This document shows positions 35,048 through 42,766 of a stretch of 64,000 nucleotides of DNA, piece by piece (positions within the stretch are counted from its first letter, which is position 1; each line of letters begins with the position of its first letter). The notes beneath the pieces were generated by a model. The model saw nothing but the letters and a program-made list of their open reading frames with translations, had not been told where the DNA came from and did not search any database. Position numbers and translations under genes: made by a program. Origin of the DNA: Leptolyngbya sp. SIO1E4 (GTDB taxonomy: Bacteria; Cyanobacteriota; Cyanobacteriia; Phormidesmidales; Phormidesmidaceae); contig JAAHFU020000005.1 in NCBI GenBank assembly GCA_010672825.2, positions 372,001-436,000 of the forward strand, in the 5' to 3' direction.

Positions 35048-36916
35048 ATGAGCTTACCGCCCCTGATTCCACGCGCCATTCTTTTTGGGAACCCCCAGCG
35101 CAGCCGCCCGCGTTTGTCTCCGGACGGCAAATATCTGACTTACATCGCCCCGGACGCGAATAACGTTCTCCAAGTTTGGCTGCGGGATCCGAATAGCCAG
35201 GATCGCCAGCTCACGCACGACAAAAAGCGCGGTATTCGGTTATATTTCTGGACATACCAGGAAAATCGGCTCATTTACCTGCAAGACACCGACGGTGACG
35301 AGAACTTTCACCTATATTTGGTGGATGTTGTCACCGACATGATCCGCGACCTGACCCCCTTCGAAGGCGTCAAAGCCAGCCCCGTTGAACTCGATCCTGA
35401 CTTCCCCGACTTAGCCCTGGTCAGCCTCAACCTCCAGGACCGTCAGAAATTTGATGTCTACCGCATTAACCTCACCACTGGTGCAGTGGAATTCGACACC
35501 GAAAATCCCGGCAACATTGTTGATTGGACCGCCGATACTCAGTTCCAGATTCGGGCAGCCACTGCAGCGACTCCCGACGGCGGCTCCGAACTGCTCTACC
35601 GCGCCACTCCCGAAGCCGACTGGAAAAGTTTGCGTCGCTGGGGGCCAGACGATGAAGGCGGCGCCGTCAGTTTCGCCAAAGATGGCAATACCCTCTACCT
35701 CATCGGCACCCACGAGGCTAACGCCCAGCGTTTTATTGCACTCGATTTAACCACCCGCACTGAAACCGTCATCGCCGCAGACCCACAATACGACGTCGGC
35801 AGCATCGAAACCCATCCCACCGAGCGCACTATCCAGGCCGTTTCCTTCTATAAAGACAAAGAAGAATGGACGATTCTCGACGACGCTATCCGCCCAGATT
35901 TTGAAGCTATTGCCCAAGTCCGGCCGGGCCAATTTGCGATCGGATCGCGCACCCTCGCTGACGATCAATGGCTGGTCGCCTACCTCACTGATGACGGCCC
36001 AGTGTATTACTACCAATACGATCGCGCCAGTCAATCCACCACCTATCTATTCAGCAATCAGCCCGAGCTTGAAGACCTCGCTCTGGCTGCAATGGAACCC
36101 ATTGAATATCAAGCCCGCGACGGCCTGACGATTCACGGTTACCTGACGTTGCCGGTTGGCGTCGAAGCCCAAAATCTGCCTACGGTGCTCTTTGTCCATG
36201 GCGGTCCTTGGGCGCGGGACACCTGGGGCCTCAATCCGCCCGTGCAGTGGCTGGCCAATCGTGGTTACGCGGTGCTGCAGGTAAATTTCCGAGGGTCCAC
36301 TGGCTACGGCAAAGACTTCGTTAACGCGGGTAATCGTCAGTGGGGCAAAACTATGCACGATGACCTCATCGATGCTGTGGATTGGATTTGCAACCAGGGC
36401 ATTGCTGATCGCACTAAAGTCGCAATTATGGGCGGCTCCTACGGCGGCTACGCTACGCTGGCCGGATTAACCTTCACGCCCGATGTCTTTGCCTGCGGCG
36501 TGGACATTGTCGGCCCGTCGAATTTGCTCACCCTGATTCGTAGCGTGCCCCCCTATTGGCAACCGATGATGGCGATGTTTGCCCACCGCGTCGGCGATAT
36601 CGAAACTGAAGAAGCGATGCTGAAAGCGCGATCGCCGTTGTTCTCTGTGGATCGCATTGAGAAGCCGTTGCTTATCGGCCAAGGCGCCAACGATCCCCGC
36701 GTTAAAGAAGCGGAAAGTGAGCAAATTGTCGAGGCCATGCGGAAAGCCGGCAAGCCTGTTGAATATGTCCTTTACACCGACGAAGGCCACGGGTTTGCCC
36801 GCCCAGAAAATCGCCTACACTTCTACGGCATCGTTGAAGAATTTTTGGCGAAATATATTGACGGGCGTGCCGAACCCGCCGCTGAAGTTGCCGGGCACAG
36901 CGGCATGGTGCAATAG
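35048..36916 (+). CDS. S9 family serine peptidase (prolyl oligopeptidase/acylaminoacyl peptidase type)
   Basis: A 622-residue enzyme. Residues ~1-340 form a beta-propeller of TolB-like repeats (RPRLSPDGKYLTYIAPDANN); residues ~370-610 are an alpha/beta-hydrolase with Ser464 in GGSYGGY, Asp549 in GANDPRV and His581 in DEGHGFARPEN. It cleaves short peptides or N-acylated residues, probably in the cytoplasm as no signal peptide is seen. ATG 35048 (MSLPPLIPRAILFGNP) is preferred over an upstream ATG. It stands alone between cassettes C and D on the opposite strand; a role in breaking down peptide siderophores is possible but not shown. GC-rich codon use with many HIP1-like GCGATCGC differs from the AT-richer receptor barrels. 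Confidence 0.92.
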   Translation: MSLPPLIPRAILFGNPQRSRPRLSPDGKYLTYIAPDANNVLQVWLRDPNSQDRQLTHDKKRGIRLYFWTYQENRLIYLQDTDGDENFHLYLVDVVTDMIRDLTPFEGVKASPVELDPDFPDLALVSLNLQDRQKFDVYRINLTTGAVEFDTENPGNIVDWTADTQFQIRAATAATPDGGSELLYRATPEADWKSLRRWGPDDEGGAVSFAKDGNTLYLIGTHEANAQRFIALDLTTRTETVIAADPQYDVGSIETHPTERTIQAVSFYKDKEEWTILDDAIRPDFEAIAQVRPGQFAIGSRTLADDQWLVAYLTDDGPVYYYQYDRASQSTTYLFSNQPELEDLALAAMEPIEYQARDGLTIHGYLTLPVGVEAQNLPTVLFVHGGPWARDTWGLNPPVQWLANRGYAVLQVNFRGSTGYGKDFVNAGNRQWGKTMHDDLIDAVDWICNQGIADRTKVAIMGGSYGGYATLAGLTFTPDVFACGVDIVGPSNLLTLIRSVPPYWQPMMAMFAHRVGDIETEEAMLKARSPLFSVDRIEKPLLIGQGANDPRVKEAESEQIVEAMRKAGKPVEYVLYTDEGHGFARPENRLHFYGIVEEFLAKYIDGRAEPAAEVAGHSGMVQ

Positions 36917-36933
36917 CTAGAATAGACTTGATC

Positions 36934-36966
36934 AGGAATCAGAAATGCAGAGCATTTCTGACTCCT
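36934..36966 (+). terminator. Hairpin behind the S9 peptidase gene
   Basis: AGGAATCAGAAATGC pairs with GCATTTCTGACTCCT around a 3-base loop (one mismatch). No T-run follows, so it is a probable but not typical terminator. The rest of the gap 36967-37204 shows nothing I recognise. Confidence 0.45.
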
Positions 36967-37204
36967 AACTCCTGTAAATATTACAACGTGTAAGGCAGCT
37001 ATAAAGATAGGTATTGTTTGGCTTTGTTACCTTTTGATTGATTTTGACTTGTCTTTTAGAAGGCTAAATTGTTGAGTAGGCTGAAAGAGTTTGCTGTAGA
37101 AAAAATTAAGATGTAGCCAGTTAGAGAACTTGACTGGTTAGACTACAAAACTGTTCAGTATCTGCGGGTCAGAATCGTTCGGTACTCAAGCAAATAGGAG
37201 TAGC

Positions 37205-37450
37205 ATGATGTCGGATAAGATCCATGGACATGATGTGATGAGAATGATGTTAGATAATGGCGAGTCTTACACTAAAGACACGCTCCGCGATGCCATTATC
37301 GATAGCTTTGGGGAAGAAACACGATTTTATACGTGCTCAGCTGAGAACATGACAGCGAGCGAGTTGGTTGAGTTTCTCGCCAGCCGAGGTAAGTTCATCG
37401 AGATGGGTGCCGGATTCACCACGACGCCTGAGAAAATTTGCAATCACTGA
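37205..37450 (+). CDS. yecH: YecH-like small metal-binding protein (DUF2492)
   Basis: An 81-residue protein that matches the YecH family along its whole length: HGHDVMRMMLDNGESYT, then TRFYTCSAENMTASELVEFL and the end TPEKICNH. Conserved His7, His9, Cys44, Cys79 and His81 are likely metal ligands. An AGGAG sequence stands seven bases before ATG 37205. The family's function is not established; it is annotated as putative metal-binding. Position between siderophore cassettes fits a link to metal homeostasis, but the gene has its own orientation and there is no Fur-like site just before it. Family is mostly proteobacterial, so transfer is possible. Confidence 0.85.
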   Translation: MMSDKIHGHDVMRMMLDNGESYTKDTLRDAIIDSFGEETRFYTCSAENMTASELVEFLASRGKFIEMGAGFTTTPEKICNH

Positions 37451-37514
37451 TGGGGGCTTTAGCGCTTTTATTAGTAGGGTGGGTAGGCAATGTCTACGCG
37501 CTCACAGCCCATAT

Positions 37515-37636
37515 CGTCAGATTGTCATTGAAGATGTAGTCGTAGATAAAAAGGCTCAAATCATCCCGCAGCAAAATTTCTTGGCAATAGCTCTGGCCCA
37601 AATGAGGGATGCAAATCAGGATACGATTAAATCACT
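37515..37636 (-). pseudogene. Fragment of an AraC regulator (sensing domain)
   Basis: Minus-strand reading gives RILICIPHLGQSYCQEILL followed by RDDLSLFIYDYIFND, matching RILVCPAHLGQGYFQEILL and RDDLSLFIHDHVFDQ of the AraC at 23094-24185. Only ~40 codons of the N-terminal half survive, without start or DNA-binding domain. It lies behind cassette D's binding protein, where cassette B has an intact AraC, so a further regulator has been lost here. Confidence 0.75.
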
Positions 37637-37640
37637 TGTA

Positions 37641-38729
37641 CTACAGAGTAGCTAAGAGAAACTGACGAAGCTCCTCCAAAATCAGCTCTGCCCCGATCTC
37701 GCCATTCAGCGCATTCCATTTGTAGAAGGTAGCGAAGTAAACACGATTTTCTTGACTGGCCGTGAGGGACTGGGCAATCCCGCTCGCTTCCCAATCCTGC
37801 TTAATCATTTTCACCTGATAGGTCTCAAGCAAATCCTCCATTGAGTTATCAGCAGACGAGTCTGAATTCTCCAATTGCCTATCACTGACATCGGAGTTAT
37901 AACCCAGGATGACGATGGTATCGGCATCATCTAGCTCTGGCAGGGCTTCGATTGAAATCAGAGCATTGGCATTGGCAGCGGGCGGGGGAATGAGTTGAAA
38001 TCCAACTCCACTGAGCAATTCCTCTAAATAGGTATCAGCACCAATGATACCAACGCCTTCATCTAAACGATGGGCAGCTAACAGCAACAGTTGAGGATGG
38101 GCGGCAACCACATCGGCAAACTCAACACGAGCCTCTGCAATGCGAGCTTCATACTGCTGAAGAACGTCCTCTGCTTTCTGATCCTCTCCTAGGGCTATTG
38201 CCAGAGATCGCAAGTGCTGCTGCCACTGGTCTTGCAACACGCGATCTTGCCATATTAGCGTTGGGGCAATCTGGGCCAATAGGTTATAGCTGTTAGCCCT
38301 TTGTGCCAAAATCAGGTCTGGTTTTAGGGCAACCATTTTTTCCAAAGAGGGTTCACCACTTTTACCTAGGTTTACAGGTTGAGTGGTGATGCGATCGCCC
38401 AAATAAGGAATTTGCTGCGCCGGATCGTCAAAGTTTTCTCCTTGATAGACATCCAGCGGCGCGGCATAGCCTGCCGGTTGCCGGTCTAACGACAGCAGCA
38501 AATCTAAGGCGTGGGAACTCAAAGCAACCACTTTTTTGGGGTAACCGCAGATCTCCGTTTCACCGAGATCATGGTCAACAATGCGGCAGTTTGATGTCGA
38601 TTGAGCTGTAGATTCTAGTGCCGAATCATCACCTAAGCGATTCTCCATTGAAAAACCACACCCGACCACAAGCCCTGCGGTCACAACAGTCAGCAACAGC
38701 CAATTCGCAAAGTGCTTTAGCTTTAGCAT
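37641..38729 (-). CDS. Siderophore substrate-binding lipoprotein (FecB-like), cassette D
   Basis: A 362-residue FecB-class lipoprotein, lipobox VVGC (LLLTVVTAGLVVGC). ATG 38729 stands five bases behind the receptor stop (38734), and a TTG inside the receptor end is the only alternative. Landmarks: DLGETEICGYPKKVVALSSH, PSLEKMVALKPDLILAQ, LLAQIAPTLIWQD, the family-specific acidic insertion (SDRQLENSDSSADNSMEDLL) and the end GAELILEELRQFLLATL. It is the partner copy of the 19190 protein; shared insertion and context show the pair arose by cassette duplication. Confidence 0.92.
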   Translation of the reverse strand: MLKLKHFANWLLLTVVTAGLVVGCGFSMENRLGDDSALESTAQSTSNCRIVDHDLGETEICGYPKKVVALSSHALDLLLSLDRQPAGYAAPLDVYQGENFDDPAQQIPYLGDRITTQPVNLGKSGEPSLEKMVALKPDLILAQRANSYNLLAQIAPTLIWQDRVLQDQWQQHLRSLAIALGEDQKAEDVLQQYEARIAEARVEFADVVAAHPQLLLLAAHRLDEGVGIIGADTYLEELLSGVGFQLIPPPAANANALISIEALPELDDADTIVILGYNSDVSDRQLENSDSSADNSMEDLLETYQVKMIKQDWEASGIAQSLTASQENRVYFATFYKWNALNGEIGAELILEELRQFLLATL

Positions 38730-38733
38730 CGGC

Positions 38734-41343
38734 TCAAAATTCAATAGAGAAGGAGCCGATCAGGGTGAATCCGTCACCCGGAGGAATAGACAATGTTCTA
38801 CTGTTGCGAGATCCCTCAATGTAATTCACATCAAACAGGTTACGAATATTGAGTCCTGCCCGCCAATTATCCCGTTGGTACGAAACGGTGGCATTGGTGA
38901 GGAAATAGCTTCCCAACCTGAAACTGTTGGCATTGTCGCCAAAGCGATCGCCCACGTAGTTCAAGCCCAGTCCAAAGCCCAACCCTTCTAATGACCCCGA
39001 TTGAATATCGTAGGTCGTCCACAGATTGAAGTTATGCTCAGGTGCCGAAAACAGGCGATTGCCTTCGTTGCCGCTGTCGTTGTCAGTGATTATGGCATCG
39101 GTGTAAGCATAGTTGGTGATGATATTCCAACCGGGCAGAATTTCTCCCGCTACATCTAGTTCAACCCCTCGACTCCGCTGCCTGGTGGCAATGGAGAAAT
39201 CCATCCCTGGAAAATTGGGATCGGGTACCGCTACGTTTTGTTTGGTGAGATTGAACAACGCCAGGTTAGCGGTTAGCCGCCCCTCTAAGAGTTCGGCCCT
39301 AGCCCCGATTTCAAATTGTTTGCCCTGTTCTGCACCAAGCAAGCTACGGTTAGCGGTGATGGCACCGCTGGGTACAAAGGAGGTGCTGTAGCTGCCATAC
39401 AACGACAGCGCCTCAATGGGTTGATAGACTAGTCCAATGCGGGGACTAAAGGCATTTTCACTAAGGCTAGTAGCAGTACTGGTAAGGTTATTAACGGTTT
39501 CCTGCTCAACAGTTTCGTACCGAACTCCCAGTAACAAAATCAGGTTATCCCACAAGTCGATTTGGTCTTGAATATATAGGCCAAGGGCATCTATGCGGGT
39601 ACTGTTATTATTTGTGATAGGAGCCGCTGCAAGATCAGGATAGGGGCCATAAGCAGGGTTAAAAATATTCAGAATTCGTGGCGGGGCAAAAACACGCCGA
39701 TCCACACGGGGATTATCTCGGCGAAATAAATCTACTCCAGCTAGCAAAGTGTGTGAAATTGAGCCAGTGTTGAATTCTCCTACCAAATTAGTCTGGAGTT
39801 CGTAATGATCTTGCCTTTGGTCTGCAAATAGGAGGCCTTGGAAGGCATCTCCTGTCACCGGATTCAAGACAAAGTTGATGAATTGAGCGTTTTCCGAATC
39901 AAATCTGTTAAATCTGAAGGCGTTGCGAACCCGCCAACTGTCGCTGAGGCGATGCTCAAAGTCATAGCCGACTCGCACCCGTTCGCTTTGGAATGCATCT
40001 TCAGGGTGGCCTAACACGCGATCAAAGGGAATATCGGCGATGCCCTCTCCAACAGCCACTAAACCAATATCTGAAGGGCCTTCAGAATCAAGATATTCAA
40101 AATGAACGGTTAAATCAGTGCGATCGCTAATTTGCCAACTGATTACCGGGGCAATGAAAAACTGCTTGAAATCCGTATTGAAGCCTCGGAAGCTGTCTTC
40201 AGTGCGATGCAGCACGTTTAACCGATACAGCAATCGACCATCTTCAGTTAGTGGTCCGGAGAAGTCCAGACTGGGCTCAATTAAGCCTTGATTGCCAATT
40301 CGCAAACCCAATTCATAAAACGGTTCGCTCAGGGGCTGCTCAGTCACTAAATTGATGACTCCTCCTGGCTCCAGAGAGCCAAATAGAATTGAGGCTGGGC
40401 CTTTGAGGACTTCTATTGTTTCTACGTTAGACAGTTCTTGAATACCCGAATTGCCATCCGCCCCAAAGGTCAGGCGAAACCCATCCCGCAGTACGGAGGG
40501 ACTCTCAAACCCCCGCAGTAAAAAGCGTTGACCATCCCCGGCGCGACTGACAGTGGCCCCTCCACTTACATTGCGGATGGCATCGTTGAGGCGAATCACC
40601 TGCTGATCTTCAAGTACCTCACGGGGAATCACTTGAATTGACTGGGGAATATCGCGCAGTGGGGTATCCGTGCGCGTCGCCGTTGAGGTATTCGGCTCAA
40701 CGTAACGACTCCCTTCCTCACCGGTCACCACTATTCTTAGCGGCTCATCTGCTGTACCCGCCTGAGCGATCCCTGGCGTTATCTCCAGAGTTAATCCAGC
40801 TGCCGTTGTACTAAATTCTGCAGCCGGGGCAGTCTCTGTCCCGGTAATGACGACTTGCACTCGGTCACCCGACAACTCGGTTACCTGCACTAAGGCAATG
40901 CCATCCACCGGTTCAAACTGCTGAAACTCATCACCCTCTGGCAGTGCCAGCATCGCATTCGGGATCTCGGCAATTAAGGCATTGCCAGACACCGTTGTGG
41001 TGGGTGCCGCTAGCTCACCATCAGCCGTTTCTAACACGACCTGTAAGCCGACCTCGTCGGTCTCTTCTAAACGTACATTCGTGATTTGCACCCTCGAGGC
41101 TTCAATTTGAGCTATCCATTCTGTGACGATGGTGGCAGGTTGGGGGGATGGGTATTGGGGAATAGAGAGTAGGGAATAGGGAACAGAGTTCTCGCCGGAC
41201 TCTATGCCCTGTTCCCTGTCCCCTGCAATCTGCTGACCAGTAACCAACATCTCCCCCTGGGCAGCCTCAACCCCAAAGGCTTGTCCACTGATCACAGTCG
41301 CTATGGCAACAAGATTCCAAACCTGTAACGCCTTTCCCATCAT
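38734..41343 (-). CDS. TonB-dependent siderophore receptor with AMIN domain, cassette D
   Basis: An 869-residue receptor, start ATG 41343 (MMGKALQVWNLVAIATVISG) after GTGTGAGG (41347-41354). The signal peptide is almost the same as in cassette C. AMIN with RVQITNVRLEETDEVGLQVV; TonB box LRIVVTGEE; plug with TPLRDIPQSIQVIPREVLED, FLLRGFESPSVLRDGF and VETIEVLKGPASILFG, closing EPGGVINLVTEQP; barrel; end GSFSIEF. In the barrel one loop near the end is shorter than in the sisters (SIATRQRSRG against SVATGEQRSRG). Expression should follow the operator at 41470-41503 and the Fur-like site at 41437-41451. Confidence 0.93.
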   Translation of the reverse strand: MMGKALQVWNLVAIATVISGQAFGVEAAQGEMLVTGQQIAGDREQGIESGENSVPYSLLSIPQYPSPQPATIVTEWIAQIEASRVQITNVRLEETDEVGLQVVLETADGELAAPTTTVSGNALIAEIPNAMLALPEGDEFQQFEPVDGIALVQVTELSGDRVQVVITGTETAPAAEFSTTAAGLTLEITPGIAQAGTADEPLRIVVTGEEGSRYVEPNTSTATRTDTPLRDIPQSIQVIPREVLEDQQVIRLNDAIRNVSGGATVSRAGDGQRFLLRGFESPSVLRDGFRLTFGADGNSGIQELSNVETIEVLKGPASILFGSLEPGGVINLVTEQPLSEPFYELGLRIGNQGLIEPSLDFSGPLTEDGRLLYRLNVLHRTEDSFRGFNTDFKQFFIAPVISWQISDRTDLTVHFEYLDSEGPSDIGLVAVGEGIADIPFDRVLGHPEDAFQSERVRVGYDFEHRLSDSWRVRNAFRFNRFDSENAQFINFVLNPVTGDAFQGLLFADQRQDHYELQTNLVGEFNTGSISHTLLAGVDLFRRDNPRVDRRVFAPPRILNIFNPAYGPYPDLAAAPITNNNSTRIDALGLYIQDQIDLWDNLILLLGVRYETVEQETVNNLTSTATSLSENAFSPRIGLVYQPIEALSLYGSYSTSFVPSGAITANRSLLGAEQGKQFEIGARAELLEGRLTANLALFNLTKQNVAVPDPNFPGMDFSIATRQRSRGVELDVAGEILPGWNIITNYAYTDAIITDNDSGNEGNRLFSAPEHNFNLWTTYDIQSGSLEGLGFGLGLNYVGDRFGDNANSFRLGSYFLTNATVSYQRDNWRAGLNIRNLFDVNYIEGSRNSRTLSIPPGDGFTLIGSFSIEF

Positions 41344-41384
41344 CTGCCTCACACACCTTGCAAGCCGGTTCAAGCCCAATCGAC

Positions 41385-41418
41385 TTCAGGCAGCGGGCTA
41401 TGATAGCCGCTGCCTGAA
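41385..41418. repeat. Leader hairpin of cassette D receptor
   Basis: TTCAGGCAGCG (41385-41395) pairs perfectly with CGCTGCCTGAA (41408-41418); the stem continues inward with one bulged G. It lies 42 bases before the start codon, between Fur-like site and ribosome-binding element, and so would fold in the mRNA leader. Confidence 0.65.
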
Positions 41419-41436
41419 ATTAGCTATGGAGCTTGA

Positions 41437-41451
41437 AGCGAATTATTCTCG
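41437..41451 (-). promoter_or_regulatory. Fur-box-like site, cassette D receptor
   Basis: Minus strand CGAGAATAATTCGCT, preceded by TATAGATTTAT as -10. Confidence 0.65.
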
Positions 41452-41469
41452 ATAAATCTATAGGGGTTT

Positions 41470-41503
41470 CTAAAAAATTTGTCGCCCGAAACGCATTAAT
41501 TTT
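41470..41503 (-). promoter_or_regulatory. AraC-type operator, cassette D receptor
   Basis: Minus strand AAAATTAATGCGTTTCGG then GCGACAAATTTTTTAG. It overlaps the last codons of the AraC gene. Confidence 0.6.
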
Positions 41504-42638
41504 GGATGGCTGCCGGATATTGAGGGTAGCTTTGCTGTAGCCGACGACTGTGGATCTGGAGCTGAAAGGCTTTCGGATTTAGACCAAACTTTTGGTAAAA
41601 GGCAGTGGCAAAACGACTGCAGCTGGTGTAGCCGACCCTGTAGGCGACTTCTTTAATGGCTAATTTTGAGGTGATGAGTAACTGTCGTGCCAATTGCAGA
41701 CGGCAGCTTCGCAGATAGCGAAAGGGGGTGATGCCGTACACATGGTGAAACCCTTGATTGAGCTTGAATCGATTGAGGCCGACCTGCCGCGCTAGTGACT
41801 CGACGGCAGGCGGATTATGAAGCTGGCAGGCTAGAATCCTTCCCGCTTCATAAATACTGTCTAAATCTTCTAGGTTCAACGGATACGAGAGCGATCGCAA
41901 TTGTTCAAGAGCATTGAGTTTTAGAGCAACGAGTTCTAATACTTTGCGCTCTAGATAAGCACGTCGCACTTGTCCACTATACGGACAGCTAAAAATCTGA
42001 TGAATAACTTGATGCATCTCTGGTGTCATCGACTGCTGGGCTGCGTGGTCAGAGCCTAAGAATTCAGGGGCAGACAGCAGATGATCGGCAATAAATTTTG
42101 AGGATGGCGGTGAAGAGATTTTATGGGCCAAGATTTGGCTGAGTGCTGCTTGCGGTGATGCAGCCTGGCAGCCAAACTGGCTACGATGTAAGCATTGAAC
42201 AAATTTGTGGCACAAGTTAAGTGCCTGAGGTGGTACGCGCTCAGCAATGAGTTGATAGTAGGCCATGAAGGCCGATGGACCAAAGAAAATCTCAACTTTA
42301 AACCGGCGTTGTTGGGCTGGTCGAATATTTAGACCTCTCATTTCAAAATGGGGCGTAAGGCTACTTTGTCCTGGTGCAGGTTCTGCAAGCTGAAATTCAA
42401 ACTCCAGGGAAGCCTGTTGCTTGTAGGTATTCATCAGCACGATATTGTGCATCGTGTCGTCGACAATGACAAGGGATAGGTCTTCGTGCAGTGGGATTGT
42501 TTGTACGTATCCCTGCCCTACTTGGGGCGACCAAACTTGAATCTGATCGGACGAGTCGGCATGAAACAGTCGTGAATCGCTCGGACTTCCAGGTAAAAGC
42601 CAATCATCGGAACGATTCATAACCAGGGGCGTTTTCAT
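41496..42638 (-). CDS. AraC family regulator, cassette D
   Basis: A 380-residue long-subgroup regulator beginning MKTPLVMNRSDDWLLPGSPS, then DSRLFHADSSDQIQVW. DNA-binding domain: LARQVGLNRFKLNQGF and IKEVAYRVGYTSCSRFATAF, end FYQKFGLNPKAFQLQ, with an extra ~15-residue tail. The first ~25 residues match the cassette C AraC while the middle matches those of cassette B, so it looks like a recombinant of the two lineages. It reads toward receptor 38734. A Fur-like site is 32 bases before the start. It is separated from the end of receptor 42767 by only 128 bases. Confidence 0.92.
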   Translation of the reverse strand: MKTPLVMNRSDDWLLPGSPSDSRLFHADSSDQIQVWSPQVGQGYVQTIPLHEDLSLVIVDDTMHNIVLMNTYKQQASLEFEFQLAEPAPGQSSLTPHFEMRGLNIRPAQQRRFKVEIFFGPSAFMAYYQLIAERVPPQALNLCHKFVQCLHRSQFGCQAASPQAALSQILAHKISSPPSSKFIADHLLSAPEFLGSDHAAQQSMTPEMHQVIHQIFSCPYSGQVRRAYLERKVLELVALKLNALEQLRSLSYPLNLEDLDSIYEAGRILACQLHNPPAVESLARQVGLNRFKLNQGFHHVYGITPFRYLRSCRLQLARQLLITSKLAIKEVAYRVGYTSCSRFATAFYQKFGLNPKAFQLQIHSRRLQQSYPQYPAAIQN

Positions 42639-42669
42639 GGGGGCATTCGGGTCAAAGGCCGATTTTTAA

Positions 42670-42684
42670 TGAGAATAAATTGCA
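42670..42684 (-). promoter_or_regulatory. Fur-box-like site upstream of AraC 41496
   Basis: Plus-strand TGAGAATAAATTGCA followed by TTATAG; same form and distance as at 34828. Confidence 0.65.
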
Positions 42685-42766
42685 TTATAGAGCATCTGGG
42701 TTTGACAACTTAAAGAACGCCGTCCAAATATCCTGATCACTAAGACAGCTAAAACATCTGAGGTGT

